From Gymnothorax reevesii (Eukaryota > Chordata > Actinopteri > Anguilliformes > Muraenidae): DNA of 64,000 bases. Positions 33,913 through 45,824 of the stretch are shown one piece after another. Both the position numbers and the translations under genes were made by a program. Positions within the stretch are counted from its first letter, which is position 1. Every line of letters begins with the position of its first letter. Below the pieces are notes generated by a model, which was not told the origin of the DNA, made no database searches, and saw only the letters and a list, made by a program, of their open reading frames with translations. Location: positions 96,553,947-96,617,946 of the forward strand of contig CM056573.1 of the NCBI GenBank assembly GCA_029721435.1, given 5' to 3'.

Positions 33913-34359
33913 TTTTATGCGCGTCTGACTCTGGAGGCATGGTAACCATCATTCGATTGACGTTCACTTTAAGAGTTGTGTTGAGGTTCTGGAGAGTCGA
34001 GGAGGGTAGTTGAACGGAAGAGGAAGAAGTGAGGAGAGTTGAGCTCACAAGTGACGATAGGAGTTTGCACTTGAAGCGCGAGTTTGTGTAAAATCAAAGT
34101 TTTTTTTTTTTGCGTATTCGAGATGCATCATAATACATCTGGCCTGTGGTGGCCAGTAACTCGCTGAGCATATAATGCAGAGCGATTTATATACGCAAAA
34201 TATTTAGTTTTTTGGCCTGATTTATGTTGTGCAGTTCTGATAATTTAATTTTATTCACTTTTATACATGCAGTTGTCATGTTCCTCCTCAGTTAGTGCTC
34301 TGAATGCAGAAATATTCATAGAAGTTAAATATATATATCATATCATCATACTTCATACT

Positions 34360-34376
34360 ATAATTTGAGGAACGTT

Positions 34377-34407
<31 letters not shown>

Positions 34408-34760
34408 TTGTTCCCCTACTCCTCCGAGGTCCTCTGACAGATCTTCACCAAACTTGGTGGGTCTATGTAGGTTGTCCCTGGAATTGTCCTTGAGGGGTTA
34501 GTTTTTTGAAAGGTCAAGGTCACTGGGGTCAAAGGTCAATTTTTCGCATCTCCCATCTCCCTGGACAGATTTTCATGAAAGTTGGTATGTGGACATAGGT
34601 CGTCACAAGAAATGACCGCGAGAGGTCCGTTCCGTCAAAGGTCAAGGTCATGAGGGTCAAAGGTCAAACTGTAGGTCGTCACGAGAAAACAAGGTCACTG
34701 GGGTCAAAAGTCAATGGACAGTTTCCTGACAAACAAGGCACATACACAGACAATGTTGTC
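34360..34760 (+). repeat. TGTC-headed interspersed repeat rich in AGGTCA half-sites
   Basis: A TCTG/TTTG tetranucleotide run (34377-34412) is followed by AGATCTTCACCAAACTTGGT and several AGGTCA motifs: AGGTCAAGGTCA at 34511-34522 and 34639-34650, and GGGTCAAAGGTCA at 34526-34538 and 34654-34666. A partial relative lies at 2850-3240. Class unknown. Confidence 0.55.
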
Positions 34761-36090
34761 TACAGAGAAATCCTCAACTAACCAGTAAGCTCCAACCAAA
34801 CCATTCAACTTTGGACACTCCACCACCCCCATGACAAAACTCCCCTTCCTCTTGGGGATAAGGGTGTGGCATAGCCCTTTACAAATGTAACTGCTGTATT
34901 TTCATCTCGATGCTCGCACAGTCGAAATTATTCTCGCCACGGGTAATTTACTAGTACTACTCAAAATTTGATAGGGATCATAGGAATTTTTATGTGAAAT
35001 GACATGCAAATTTGGTAACTGCCACTGATGAGCAATATATTGGATAAATGACAACCATGGCTTGATTTAACAGGACCCCAAAAAATAACATTTAAAAGTA
35101 AATATCTCAAAAACTAAGAAAAAATTCAAAAATCTGTTCCGATGCAACTTAATTCAGAACAAATTGAATTTTACATTTTTAAAATTCTGAATTTTAAAAA
35201 GTTTGAATGGTATTAATAGCTTCCAAAAGGAGGAGTTGATGGGCCAAATTTAGGCAGAAGAAGAAGAAAGAGAATAAAGCGAGCTGATCTGTCAACCACT
35301 ATTTGAGAAAGTTGGAACCAGCTGAATGGAGAATATTGTTTTCTATTCATGAAGCCTGAATGTTCACAATAAACAATAATTGTTTTGTGTCACATCTGCC
35401 ATTTTTTTATTCTAAAAGAAAAAAAGGTTGGATAAACATCCCATATGTGCCATCGATTTTTTGCCGGGGATCTGCCTGGTTTTTATACTAGACTTGCCCG
35501 ATTGAGCAAGTAAATAAAATTTATTATCAGGTTTCATCTTTTTCATGCAGTGATATGTGTTCGTGCACACGTCTATCAAAAAAGTATAAAATAAGTGTCC
35601 ATATGACAGAATGTACGGAGGGGTAAATGGGTCATAATTATTTAGCATTAAGTCCCCCATTTCCGCTCACCCCGTCAAGGATCGCAAATCAAAACTTGCA
35701 AATAAATAATGGAAAACCTATTACTATTACTAACTTATTACACACCTATACTGTGTTATACTTTTCAGGAGTAATTTAAGCCGTGTTTGTGTTCATGAGT
35801 CACATGGTTTTCAGTTAGTGGGGTTTTTTTTCAATCACAGGCATTTTTTCTTACTCTCCCTCAGCTTTCACTTTTCAGTGCTTAAATAGGGAGAGGGTGC
35901 CTAACTCCACCCATGCCACTTCTGGGTTTTTTCTGTCTCCTCTCTCAGCTTCAAATGCAGTTAAATGGTTCAAAGATATTATATGGATTTAGGTAGTTTG
36001 GTCATTATCAATTAATGATGTATAAGATATGGCCAATAATATTGATTCTGATGTGGATACTTTTGAAACCAGATCCTCAATCCTTGAGAG
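34761..36090. other. rgs6 intron without recognised features
   Basis: AT-rich sequence without ORFs of note, inverted termini or tandem repeats that I could see. Confidence 0.35.
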
Positions 36091-36093
36091 ATC

Positions 36094-36440
36094 TAGGGCC
36101 CTATTTTAATGATCTAAGCACACGGTCTGAAACACGTGGTTCATGAAGGGCATGTCAAAATCCATTTTCACTAGTTTAATGGCAGATTATCGGAGCGCAA
36201 AGCAAGGCGCATGGTTCAGAAGGGTTGTGCGCAATTTCTGAATTAATCATAGAAGTGTTTTGGGCTTAACATGAAATAAACCAGAGTGTCATCACCCATT
36301 CCCTTTAAAAGCCAAATTTCCTTGCATCTTGGCGAATTGCTAATGTAAGGGCGGATTTGCCAAATAGTAGGAAAAACACTTTTCTGCGTGGCAAACGGGT
36401 CACCTCATGCGTGAAATGACAGCACGCAAGCTAACCACTG
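36094..36440 (+). mobile_element. Non-autonomous fish DNA repeat starting GGGCCCTATTTTAATGATCT
   Basis: GGGCCCTATTTTAATGATCT, AGCACACGGTCTG, then ATTAATCATAGAAGTGTTTT and CCATTCCCTTTAAAAGCCA follow the order of a very common fish DNA-transposon repeat (hAT-type as I recall). Only one end is evident. Confidence 0.5.
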
Positions 36441-37086
36441 CTGAAAGTATGGAAACCTGATCACTGTAATCCTTAAAAATGTTAATAAAAAAAAAATTTA
36501 AATATTGTTCAAAACGAAAAATGAAATGAAAAATGAAAAAAGTCATCATTCACTGTGAATTCCGAGGTCGCATTTGAATGTGTGCATCAAACAAGGACGC
36601 TAAATTTTAAGTAGATTTAAGTCAGGGTAACGGGTAAAAAATAATCACGTGCATGCTGGGCAATGTGCAACAAAAAACAGCTAGGGATAAAGAGGGGAAA
36701 AATAATGTTATTTTGATGAGGCTTCCCTGACCCTTTCAATAATATCCTGCAGGAGTGAAATTAACTTACGCCTGCTTCATCGTCAGCGAGGCTAGGAAAG
36801 AAATGGATCAACCTGGACGACATGAGAACAAAAATAACTACTTGTGAACGCCAGATTGTTGACATCTCATCCTTGAAGATTAAATCAAAAATTTGGTTTT
36901 AATTTACAGATGGTGACCACAACAACATCTTTTGCTTTAACCCTTAAATCCCCGACTATAGTCAAAGAAAAGTTGAAAGAAAAATCTGTCTTCTGTTAAT
37001 ATGTCCGGGGGAGGGGCTAATTACAACCATAAAGCAATTTTTAATTTTTGGTGACCTTTAACCTCATTTTGGTTTTGTGACATATA

Positions 37087-38684
37087 CATCGCCCTCCATA
37101 ACTATTGGCAGCCCTGGTTAAGATGTGTTCTTTAGCTTCTAATAAATTCAGTTTATTTTCTAAATAAGATAGGACAACATTGAAAAAAAGAGGAAAATCC
37201 AACCTTTATTTCAAGTGCATTTATTCAGTGGGAAAAAAAAATCCCACAATAATGAATAATTCTTTTACATCAAATCATGCGTGCCACAATTATTAGCACC
37301 CCTGATGTTAATAGTTTGTACAACCCCCTTTTGCCAACAAAAAAGCACCTAATCTTCTTCTATAATGTTTCACAAGATGGGAGAATACAGAAAGAGGGAT
37401 CTTCGACCATTCCTCTTTGCACAATCTCTCTAAATCATCCAGCGACCTGGGTCCTCTCCTCTGCACTTTCCTCTTCAGCTCACTCTGCAGGTTTTCAATG
37501 GGGTTGAGGTCTGGGGACTGAGATGGCCATGGGAGGAGCTTGATTCTGTGTCTGGTGAACCCTTTCTGTGTAGATTTGGCCACATGTTTAGGGTCATTAT
37601 CTTGCTGAAAGACCCAATGACGACCCATCTTCAGCTTTCGGGCAGAGGCCACCAGATTTTGATTTAAAACGTCCTGGTATTTCAAAGTGTTCATAATGCC
37701 ATGCACCCTAACAGGGTTCCTGGGGTCTCTGGAAGAGAAACAGGCCCACAGCATCACCGATTCTCCCCCATACTTCACAGTGGGCATGAGGTGCTTTTCT
37801 GCATACTCATCTTTTGTGTTCCACCAGACCCACTTAGAGTGTTTGTTGCCAAAAAGCTCTATCTTGGTCTCATCTGACCAAATCAATGGTCCCAGTTGAA
37901 GTCCCAGTGCCGCTTAGCGAACTCCAGACATTTGCATTTATGATTGTGAGTGAGAAAAGGTTTTTTCCGTGCATGCCTCCCAAACAGCTTTTTGGCATGT
38001 AGACAGCGTCTGATGGTTGTTTTGGAGACTTTGTGACCCCAAGATGCAAATCTTTGTTGCAATTCTTTAACAGTGAGCTTTGGAGAACTTTTTATTTCTC
38101 TTACCATCCTTCACACTGTGCGGGGTGGCAAAATAACCTTGCATCCTCATCCAGGCTTGTTTGTCACTGTTCCAGTTGTTTTAAACTTCTTAATGATTCC
38201 TCTGACAGTAGATATGGGCAGGTGCAGGCGAGTGGCTATTTTCCTGTTGCCATTGCCTGACTTGTGAAGGTCAACACACATCTTTATTACTTGAATGAAG
38301 TGTTCCTTTGTCTTTCCCATGTTGAAGAGTGGATAAGAGAAATGCCCTCTGTGTTACATCATATTTATACCCCAGGGAAACAGGAAGTGTTGATTTACTA
38401 ATTAGATGTTCCTAGATACTCTGATCAACTTTGTTAACTACTGTAGAAATGACAGAAATACTTCAAATACATTTATTTCCAAGGAATTGTTAATTGTGGA
38501 AAAGGTGATTTTATGAAAAATAATTATTTCTTAGTCAGGGATTTTTTTTTTCCCCTTAAAATTCACTTGAGTCGAAGGTTAAATTTTTATACAATTTTCA
38601 GTGTGAGAGTATGCTTCTGCGATAAAAATTGAATTTATTTTAAGGCTTTTAACACATCTTAACCAGTAATTATGGAGGGCACTG
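37087..38684 (-). mobile_element. Tc1 element nested in the piggyBac-like MITE
   Basis: TA target duplications at 37085-37086 and 38685-38686 flank termini CATCGCCCTCCATAACTATT and, inverted, CAGTGCCCTCCATAATTACT. It encodes a Tc1 transposase on the minus strand and is essentially full length at 1598 bp. Confidence 0.93.
37308..38320 (-). pseudogene. Tc1 transposase, full length but broken
   Basis: The minus-strand start at 38320 reads MGKTKEHFIQVIKMCVDLHK, followed by the paired helix-turn-helix region. Downstream frames give MIWSDETKIELFGNKHSKWV, WVFQQDNDPKHVAKSTQKGF and LPWPSQSPDLNPIENLQSEL, which hold the DDE triad (Asp in WSDE, Asp in QDND, Glu in PIEN). Breaks: two TGA stops (about 38145 and 38109) at positions where the family usually has Arg, consistent with CpG decay, and a frameshift near 37885. 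The C-terminus ends GAFLLAKGGCTNY. It uses a cut-and-paste TA-targeting mechanism but is now inactive. Confidence 0.92.
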
Positions 38685-39315
38685 TATGTTACTCTAAGTT
38701 TCTTGGATATAAAGAGAACTTTTGTCCATCATTGTTTTGGTAGTGGTCATATAGCTGAAGTATTAGGCATAGCTTATTTTTCATTAACTCACCTGTTTCT
38801 TTACTTTATCCAGTGGGCAGCTACATTGAAAAGGTTAGCTGGTGCAGCCAGTGTTGTGTCAGTTCCACTGCATCAGATGGCAGTACTGATATGTCTAAAT
38901 ATGTTACTATGGGTATAAGGTTGCATGATATATGTGGGGTTAGTGGTTTTGACAACCCCCAAAATCGTGTGACAAATTTGTCACAGGGGGCATTTAAGGG
39001 TTAATGCTTGTTATAAGGCTTTTTGTATGGTTGCTTTGTCTGAGGGCCAAACTGCAAATTATTATAAGCACATTTCAAACGAAATGTGGAGTTGTGTTTT
39101 TGATAGAAGTGGGAGGGAGGGGTTGCAGGTTTTGTATTCACGGGTCAGGTAGGATTAAAAAATTACAGTGAGATAATCGTTGATAACACGTCTATCCATG
39201 TTGGACTGTGACCTGACTTATCCAAACATCAGAAGCCCTCCAAACACCTTCCAACAAAGGTCGCACAAGTTAATGAAAGACTAACCAGAAACTAAGAATG
39301 TATGTAATTATAATA

Positions 39316-40903
39316 CAAAACTCAAAACCAGTGAAGTTGGCACGCTATGTAAATCGAAGATAAAAACAGAATACAATGATTTGCAAATCGTTTTCAACTT
39401 ATATTCAATTGAATGCATTGCAAAGACAAGATGCTTAATGTTCAAACTGAGAAGCTTTTTTTTTTTTGCAAATAATCATTAACTTAGAATTTAAAGGCAG
39501 CAACACATTGCAAAAAAGTTTTTACCACTGTGTTACATCGCCTTTCCTTTTAACGACACTCAGTAAACATTTGAGAACTGAGGAGACCAATTTTTGAAGC
39601 TTTTCAGGAGGAACTTTTTCCCATTCTTGCTTGATGTACAGCTTAAGTTGTTCAACAGTCCGGGGTCTCCGTTGTCGTATTTTACGCTTCATAATGCGCC
39701 ACACATTTTCAATGGGAGACAGGTCTGGACTACAGGCAGGCCAGTCTAGTACCCATACTGTTTTACTATGGAGCCATGCTGTTATAACACGTGCAGAATA
39801 TGGCTTGGCATTGTCTTGCTGAAATAAGCAGGGGCGTCCATGAAAAAGACGTTGCTTGGATGGCACATATGTTGCTCCAAAACCTGTATGTACCTTTCAG
39901 CATTAATGGTGTCTTCACATATGTGTAAGTTGCCCATGCTTTGCGCACTAATACACCCCCATACCATCACAGATGCTGGCTTTTGAACTTTGCGCCTATG
40001 ACAGTCCAGATGGTCCTTTTCCTCTTTGGTCCGGAGGACACCACGTCCAGTTTCCAAAAACAATTTGAAATGTGGACTCGTCAGACCACAGAACACTTTT
40101 CCACTTTGCATCAGTCCATCTTAGATGAGCTTGGGCCCAGCGAAGCCGTCAGCATTTCTAGGTGCTGTTGATAAATGGCTTTCGCTTTGCATTGTAGAGT
40201 TTTAACTTGCACTTGCAGATGTAGCTTCGAACTGTAGTTACTGACAGTGGTTTTCTGAAGTGTTCCTGAGCCCATGTGGTGATGTCCTTTACACACTGAT
40301 GTCGATTTTTGATGCAGTACCGCCTGAGGGATCGAAGGTCACGGGCATTCAATGTTGGTTTTCGGCCTTGTCGCTTACGTGCAGTGATTTCTCCAGATTC
40401 TCCGAACCTTTTGACGATATTACGGACCGTAGATGATGAAATCCCTAAATTTCTTGCAATAGCTCGTTGAGGAATGTTGCTTTTAAACTGTACGACAATC
40501 AGCTCACGTATTTGTTCACTAAGAGGTGACCCTCGCTCCATCCTTGTTTGTGAATGACTGAGCATTTCAGGGAAGCTACTTTTATACCCAATCATGGCAC
40601 CCACCTGTTCCCAATTAGCCCGTTCACCAGTGGGATGTTCCAAATAAGTGTTTGATGAGCATTCCTCAACTCTCTCTGTCTTTTTTGCCACTTGTGCCAG
40701 CTTTTTTGAAACATGTTGCAGGCATCAAATTCCAAATGAGGTAATATTTGCAAAAAATTACAAAGTTTACCTGTTCGAACATTAAGTAACTTGTCTTTGC
40801 AGTGATTCAATTGAATATAGGTTGAAAAGGATTTGCAAATCATTGTATTCTGTTTTTATTTACGATTTACACAACGTGCCAACTTCACTGGTTTTGGGTT
40901 TTG
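39316..40903 (-). mobile_element. Tc1 element with ~200-bp inverted ends
   Basis: TA at 39314-39315 and 40904-40905 flank termini CAAAACTCAAAACCAGTGAA and, inverted, CAAAACCCAAAACCAGTGAA. Similarity between the ends continues for about 200 bp, so it has long inverted repeats. At 1588 bp it is full length. The flanks join to copy-A-like sequence, confirming it as an insertion. Confidence 0.93.
39522..40531 (-). pseudogene. Tc1 transposase, full length but frameshifted
   Basis: The minus-strand frame begins MERGSPLSEQIRELIVVQFK and contains ISSSTVRNIVKRFGESGEIT and RKRQGRKPTLNARDLRSLRR, the two helix-turn-helix motifs with GRKP linker. Other frames follow with [59 protein letters not shown] and WPACSPDLSPIENVWRIMKR. 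The order is complete, but at least two frameshifts break it, near 40160 and 39800. The first catalytic Asp (normally in WSDE) lies at a break: VFCGLTSP shows a substitution. Confidence 0.92.
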
Positions 40904-41439
40904 TAATATTCTTACTTATTAGCATGTACATTTGTACACTTACACAAATTTTTTCAAACTTTTCTTTGTTTTGCTATCACTTTGACTGAGTGACCATGCA
41001 AATACATTAATTTACTCGCTAACTTGAGTTTCTACTGTTGATCAGTATATTACATGACTTTTTTTCGACTGAATGGAAATTCACATGGTTTTAGGTATGA
41101 TATACCATCTCTTTAATGGTCCCCTAGTAGGGAGGATCACCAAGAAGACTGCAAGAATGACTTAGTTCACCAGTATAAGGGATTCATGTCTTTATCCTGA
41201 ATAAGTTGTAAATACCTACTGAATCTTTTGTCACAGTAAGTAAAAGTCCTCCTTGGAATTGAATAACAGTCAGTTTTTTTTTTTTTTTTTTAATTCAATA
41301 CTATGCTATTAGTCATTCAAAACTGGGTTTGAAGTACAGTAACAATGCATTACTAAAATTGGAGAAGTAAATACGAAACCTAGTTCCTTAAATATAAAGT
41401 TAAAGTGCTGATATCAACAATAAACAACACTGAACAATA

Positions 41440-43640
41440 CTCAGAGGAACCTCCGAAAATCCTGGATCGTTCGCTCTGCCTGCCCATTCATCTTTGGGTG
41501 TTATCCCGAGGTTAGGCTTACTGAAGCTCCCAGTTTCCTGAAGAACCCCTCCACACTCAAAGGGTGAAATCTAGCCCACAGTTTGAGAGGATGTCCTCCA
41601 GAAGGCTGAAGTTTCTGAAGAAATGCGTGAATAGCACCTCTGCTACTTGGCAGTGTGGCGAACGGCACAAATTTAGAAAATCTGTCAACAATTACCAGTA
41701 TATATTTATTTCCTTCAGAGGAAGGGACCCAGACAGCAAATAGATCTGTGCCTGATGTTGTCCAACATCCTGAAAACGATCCACCCCAGATAATTTTGCT
41801 CCTTGGTCCAGATCCGGCACGGATCCACTTTACAGTTCTGGAACAGATCCGGACCAGATCTGAACCGGATCCACAAAAGAACAACTGTTTACAGCCTTGT
41901 CAGGCGACTGTCAATCTGCCAGATATGCTGCAGGTGAGTTCAGCGGGTCTGACAGGTAAACAGAGGTAGGGCAGAAGTGGCTAAATCCTATATGGACCCT
42001 TTTGCTGTCTGGGGAGGTCGGTTACAAAATCCACATCAATGTGCGACCATGGATGATGCGGGACTGGTAATGGGTTGAGTTTGCTGGCTGGCAACTGACG
42101 AGGTGTCTTGGAGATCGTGCAAAATGTACACGAGCGGATGGCTGCTTCCACATCAAAGGCCAGGTTGGCCGCCAATATTTTCTGCTAATGTTCTGAGAGG
42201 TTCTTTTGGCTCCGAGGTGCCCTGCAGACAGGGGAGTCTGAACCCACAGAATAATTCGCTGTTGAAGAGCAGCAGGGACAAAGGTCTTTCCCGCTGGCGC
42301 CAAGGTGGTAGGAGGACTCCTGGTCTACTTCGCTATTTCTCAGTCCAACTCACAGTTGATCAGGGCGAGGATGCAGGAGGAGAGTAGAATCGGTTCTTTT
42401 GACTCTGGATCTTTCTCTACCTCCTATCTTCGGGATAGTGCATCTGCTTTGATTTTCTTGGAGCCTAGGATATAGGTAATTTAAAAATTGAAAGGTGTAA
42501 AAAAATAAAAAATTAAAAAAAAAAGCACTCCTGGCCCAATGGTGATTCAGCCGTTTTGCCTTTCGAAGATATTCCAGATTCTGATGGTCGGTTGTCCACA
42601 ATGTGGTTGACCTCTTGCGGGTTTAAGCTTGTGTGACAAATCTGCACAGGGATAAAGCTTTTCACGGATTCCATGACTCTGGGACAGGATTGCCCCCACT
42701 CCTGCATTAGCGGTGTCGACTTCCATTACAAAGGGCTTATTTAGATCTGGTAAACTTGAGTATAGGAGCAGTAACGACTTTTGAGTGTGTCGAATGCAAA
42801 CTGAGCTTCCGGATTCCATCCCAGGTTTTTGGGGTTTCCCTTCCCCACCAGGCTGAAATGGGCCATACTGCAACTGCCTTTACCTTCTTATCTTCCATAG
42901 CCACTCCCTCTGGTCTAATCAAGTAGCCAAGGAAGGAGATGGGGGACTGATAAAAGATGCATTTTCCAGCCTTGACAAAAAGTTGATCTTGTAACAGGCG
43001 TTGAGTACTCCTCGCATGTCCCACATCATAAGTGGTTGAGCACATGATGATGTCGTCGAGGTAGATGATGACAAATCTTCCCAGCATCTCTCGTAGCACT
43101 TCATTGACGAAGGACTGGAACACAGAGGGGGTGTTAACTAGGCCAAACAACATGCCGCAGTATTTTTAGTACCCAGAGATGGTGCTGAAAGCCGTCTTCC
43201 ACTCGTCACCTTCACTGATACAGATAAGATTGTAAGTGCTGCGGAGGTCAAGCTTCGTGAAAATCTACACACCTCAAAGCTGCTCCACAGTGCTGGGGAC
43301 CAGAGGGAGTTGATATCTGTTCTTCACAGTGACGTCATTAAGGCCTCTGTAGTCTATGCAGGGGTATATACTGTACCTCCATCCTTTTTCTGGACAAGAA
43401 TGAAGCTGGCGGACAAATGTGAGGTGGTAGGGCGAATGAAGCCCGGCTGTAGAGCTTCTTGTACATACTGTTCCATTGCTTGAGTTTCAGCCACCAACTG
43501 GGGGTATACATGGCTCCTGGGGGGGTGAAGTGCTGAACAGGAGCTCAACAGCACAATCCCAAGGACGATGAGGAGGTAACTGGGTTGCTTTAGTCTTGCT
43601 AAGCGCCGCTTTCAGATCCTAGTACTTTGGTAATCTCAGG
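41440..43640 (-). mobile_element. Ty3/gypsy retrotransposon fragment, canonical RT-RNaseH-integrase order
   Basis: On the minus strand from high to low coordinate: RT N-terminus (43354-43554, [20 protein letters not shown]), RT core (42737-43153, with FVIIYLDDIIMCST), RNase H (42350-42873, [18 protein letters not shown] and [18 protein letters not shown]), integrase zinc-finger region (41981-42303, [20 protein letters not shown]) and integrase core (41501-41884, NKYILVIVDRFSKFVPFATL). Frameshifts separate all parts, gag and protease are absent, and a GATCC-rich insertion of about 120 bp lies near 41770-41890. LTRs were not identified. It is antisense-inert and ancient. Confidence 0.85.
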
Positions 43641-44020
43641 ATGGTCTCCCTGGTCAGAGCTCTCAACAGTCATGGAGGCAATGGAGAGGGGGCTACAGTG
43701 CTTCCGAGAGGTGGGTGACTGGAAGTGGAGATGTCTTGGTTGCCAGGTGATAGTGGGATTATGTAACAACAGCTATGGTAGGCCAAGGGTGAGTGGGTGC
43801 GTAGCACTGTAAATATAACAATACAATTATTAACTGGACCAGTATCCAGGTTCAAGGAGAGTGGTGAAATGAACTAGAATCGACAAGTCAAGAGACAGGG
43901 GCTTTGTATAAAATAAGCCGGCAGTTTACTAACAAAGAATATATATTCAATAGATCAATAAATAGGTAGAAAAATAAATGAAATAAATATAAACAATAAA
44001 TATTCTTAAACTATCTGACA

Positions 44021-44139
44021 GTCATTGCATTTTGATTTTATTCACAACCTAGACTTCGTCCCAGCTATTTCGGAATAAGTGTTGTATCGGAATAGTTGGG
44101 ACAAAGTGTAAATTGTGAATAAAATCAAAATGCAATGAC
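44021..44139. repeat. Palindrome at the left edge of a Tc1 element
   Basis: GTCATTGCATTTTGATTTTA (44021 on) is matched inverted by TAAAATCAAAATGCAATGAC ending at about 44139. The arms are about 55 bp and centre near 44080. The right arm is the terminus of the Tc1 element at 44085; the left arm is another copy of that terminus in opposite orientation. Confidence 0.8.
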
Positions 44140-45605
44140 TTTCAGATCACGAGCCAATATGTTATTTATAATAGAACATAAATCATATTTCAAATGTTGA
44201 AACTGAGACATTTAACATTTTTATTGACATAATAACCTCATTTCAAATTTTCTGGATGCAACAGGTCTCAAAAAAGTTGGAACACAGGCAAAAAAAAAAA
44301 AGCTGAAAAAGCTATTAATTTATAAGATAAACAGGTGAAAGAACATTTAGCAAGTAATAACATTAACTGGCATCAGGTGTGTAACATGATTGGCTACAAA
44401 AGGGATGTCTTAGAGAGGCTCAGAAGTGAAGATGGCCAGAGGCTCTCCAACCCGTAAAGGTTTGCGTAAAAAAATTGAGGAATACTTAAAAAAAAAATGG
44501 TCCTCAACGTCAAATTGCAAAGGCTTTTAAGGTCTCATCATCAACAGTGCATAACATCATCAAAAGATTCAGAGAAACTGGAAAAATCTCTGTGCATAAG
44601 AGACAAGGCCGAAGACCTTTACTGGATACCCGAGATCTTCAGACGCAACTGCATCACTCACTGGCATGGTTTTGTCATTGACATTACTAAATGAGCCCAG
44701 GAATACCTCAAGAAACCACTGTCTGTAAACACAGTCCGCCGTGCCATCCACAGATGCCACCTAAAACTCTATCATGCGAAAAGGAAACCATTGGTGATCA
44801 TGATCCAGAAGCGCCGCCGTGTTCTGTGGACCAAGGCTCATTTAAGATGGACTGTAGCAAAGTGGCAAAGTGTCATATGGTCAGACGAGTCCAAATTTGA
44901 CATTCTTGTTGGAAATCATGGGCGTTGTGTCCTCTTGGCAAAAGAGGAGAAAGACCACCCCTGCTGTTATCAGCGTTCAGTTCAAAAGCCAGCATCTCTG
45001 ATGGTATGGGGATGCATTAGTGCATGTGGTGTGGGACACTTCCATGTTTTAAAAAGCACCATGAATTCTGAAAGGTTTTTGAGCAAAATATGCTCTCCTT
45101 CAGATGACAAATATTCCAGGGAAAGCCTTGTGTATTTCAGCAGGACAATGCAAAATCACATACTGCAGCTAGTTCAACTGCAGTCTGCCTGCAGTCCTGA
45201 TCTTTCACAGATTGAGAGCATTTGGCGCATGATTGAACGATGAAGTCCATCAAAGGAGACCCAAAACTCTCCAGCAGCCTGTATTAAACAAGAGTGAGAT
45301 CAAATTCCAATGGCTAAACTCAAGAAACCTTTCTCCTTAATGGCCAAATGTCTCCACTCTGTGGTAGAAAGAAGACGGGATGCTACACCATGGTAAACGG
45401 GCCCCTGTCCCAATGTTTTTGAAACCTGCAACAGCCATCAAATTTGAAATTAGCTCTTTTTGTGGATAAAGTTGTGAAATTTCTCAGCTTCAACATTAGC
45501 TATATTATCTCTGTTCTATTGTGAATGAAGTACTGGCTGATGTGATTTGAAAGTCGCGTTTGGATTTTATTCGCAATTCACACTTTGTCCCAAATATTTT
45601 GGAAT
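44085..45605 (+). mobile_element. Tc1 element with degenerate transposase
   Basis: The left terminus (GTTGGGACAAAGTGTAAATT, then GTGAATAAAATC) is matched at the right by the inverted GGGACAAAGTGTGAATTGCG. The transposase begins at about 44431 with MARGSPTRKGLRKKIEEY, and recognisable later pieces include 44791-45243 with [36 protein letters not shown] and [16 protein letters not shown]. Many frameshifts and stops occur. Immediately to its right begins the protease tail of a gypsy element, so it marks or caused the truncation of that element. Confidence 0.85.
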
Positions 45606-45824
45606 TGGAACCTGGTGGTAGTATCATGCATCCATGGGGATGATAAAAGCTACCCTACCAGCCAGGTAACCATATGCTCTCCCAAGGGCACTGTGTCCAC
45701 CCGTGTAGGGGTCGTCCCAGGACTCCTGGTACCCGTCCTGATTGGCCGAGACTGTGACTTGTTCCCCAAATACTGGGCGTGGTCACCAAAGGGAAAAGTT
45801 GTGCGCCACAAGATGCCCTCCTGA

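Larger units (their letters stand above)
36941..39000. mobile_element. piggyBac-like element flanked by TTAA, containing a Tc1
   Basis: TTAA at 36937-36940 and 39001-39004 flank ends CCCTTAAATCCCC and, inverted, CCCTTAAATGCCCCC. TTAA target duplication with CCC-starting inverted ends is diagnostic of piggyBac-type elements. Without the nested Tc1 the element is about 460 bp and non-coding, so it is a MITE. Copy A at about 27222-27228 shows the unoccupied site ACTTTAATGCTC. Confidence 0.75.
36481..41240 (+). repeat. Dispersed ~1-kb duplication, copy B, split by three transposons
   Basis: Homologous blocks to copy A occupy 36481-36936, 39001-39313 and 40904-41240. Between them lie a piggyBac-like element (36941-39000, itself holding a Tc1) and a second Tc1 (39316-40903). 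Order and orientation are the same as in copy A, so the interruptions are later insertions. Confidence 0.75.

Noticed and set aside
42513..42707. Small plus/minus ORFs overlapping gypsy RT and RNase H as separate genes
   Set aside because: They are alternate frames of the decayed gypsy pol.
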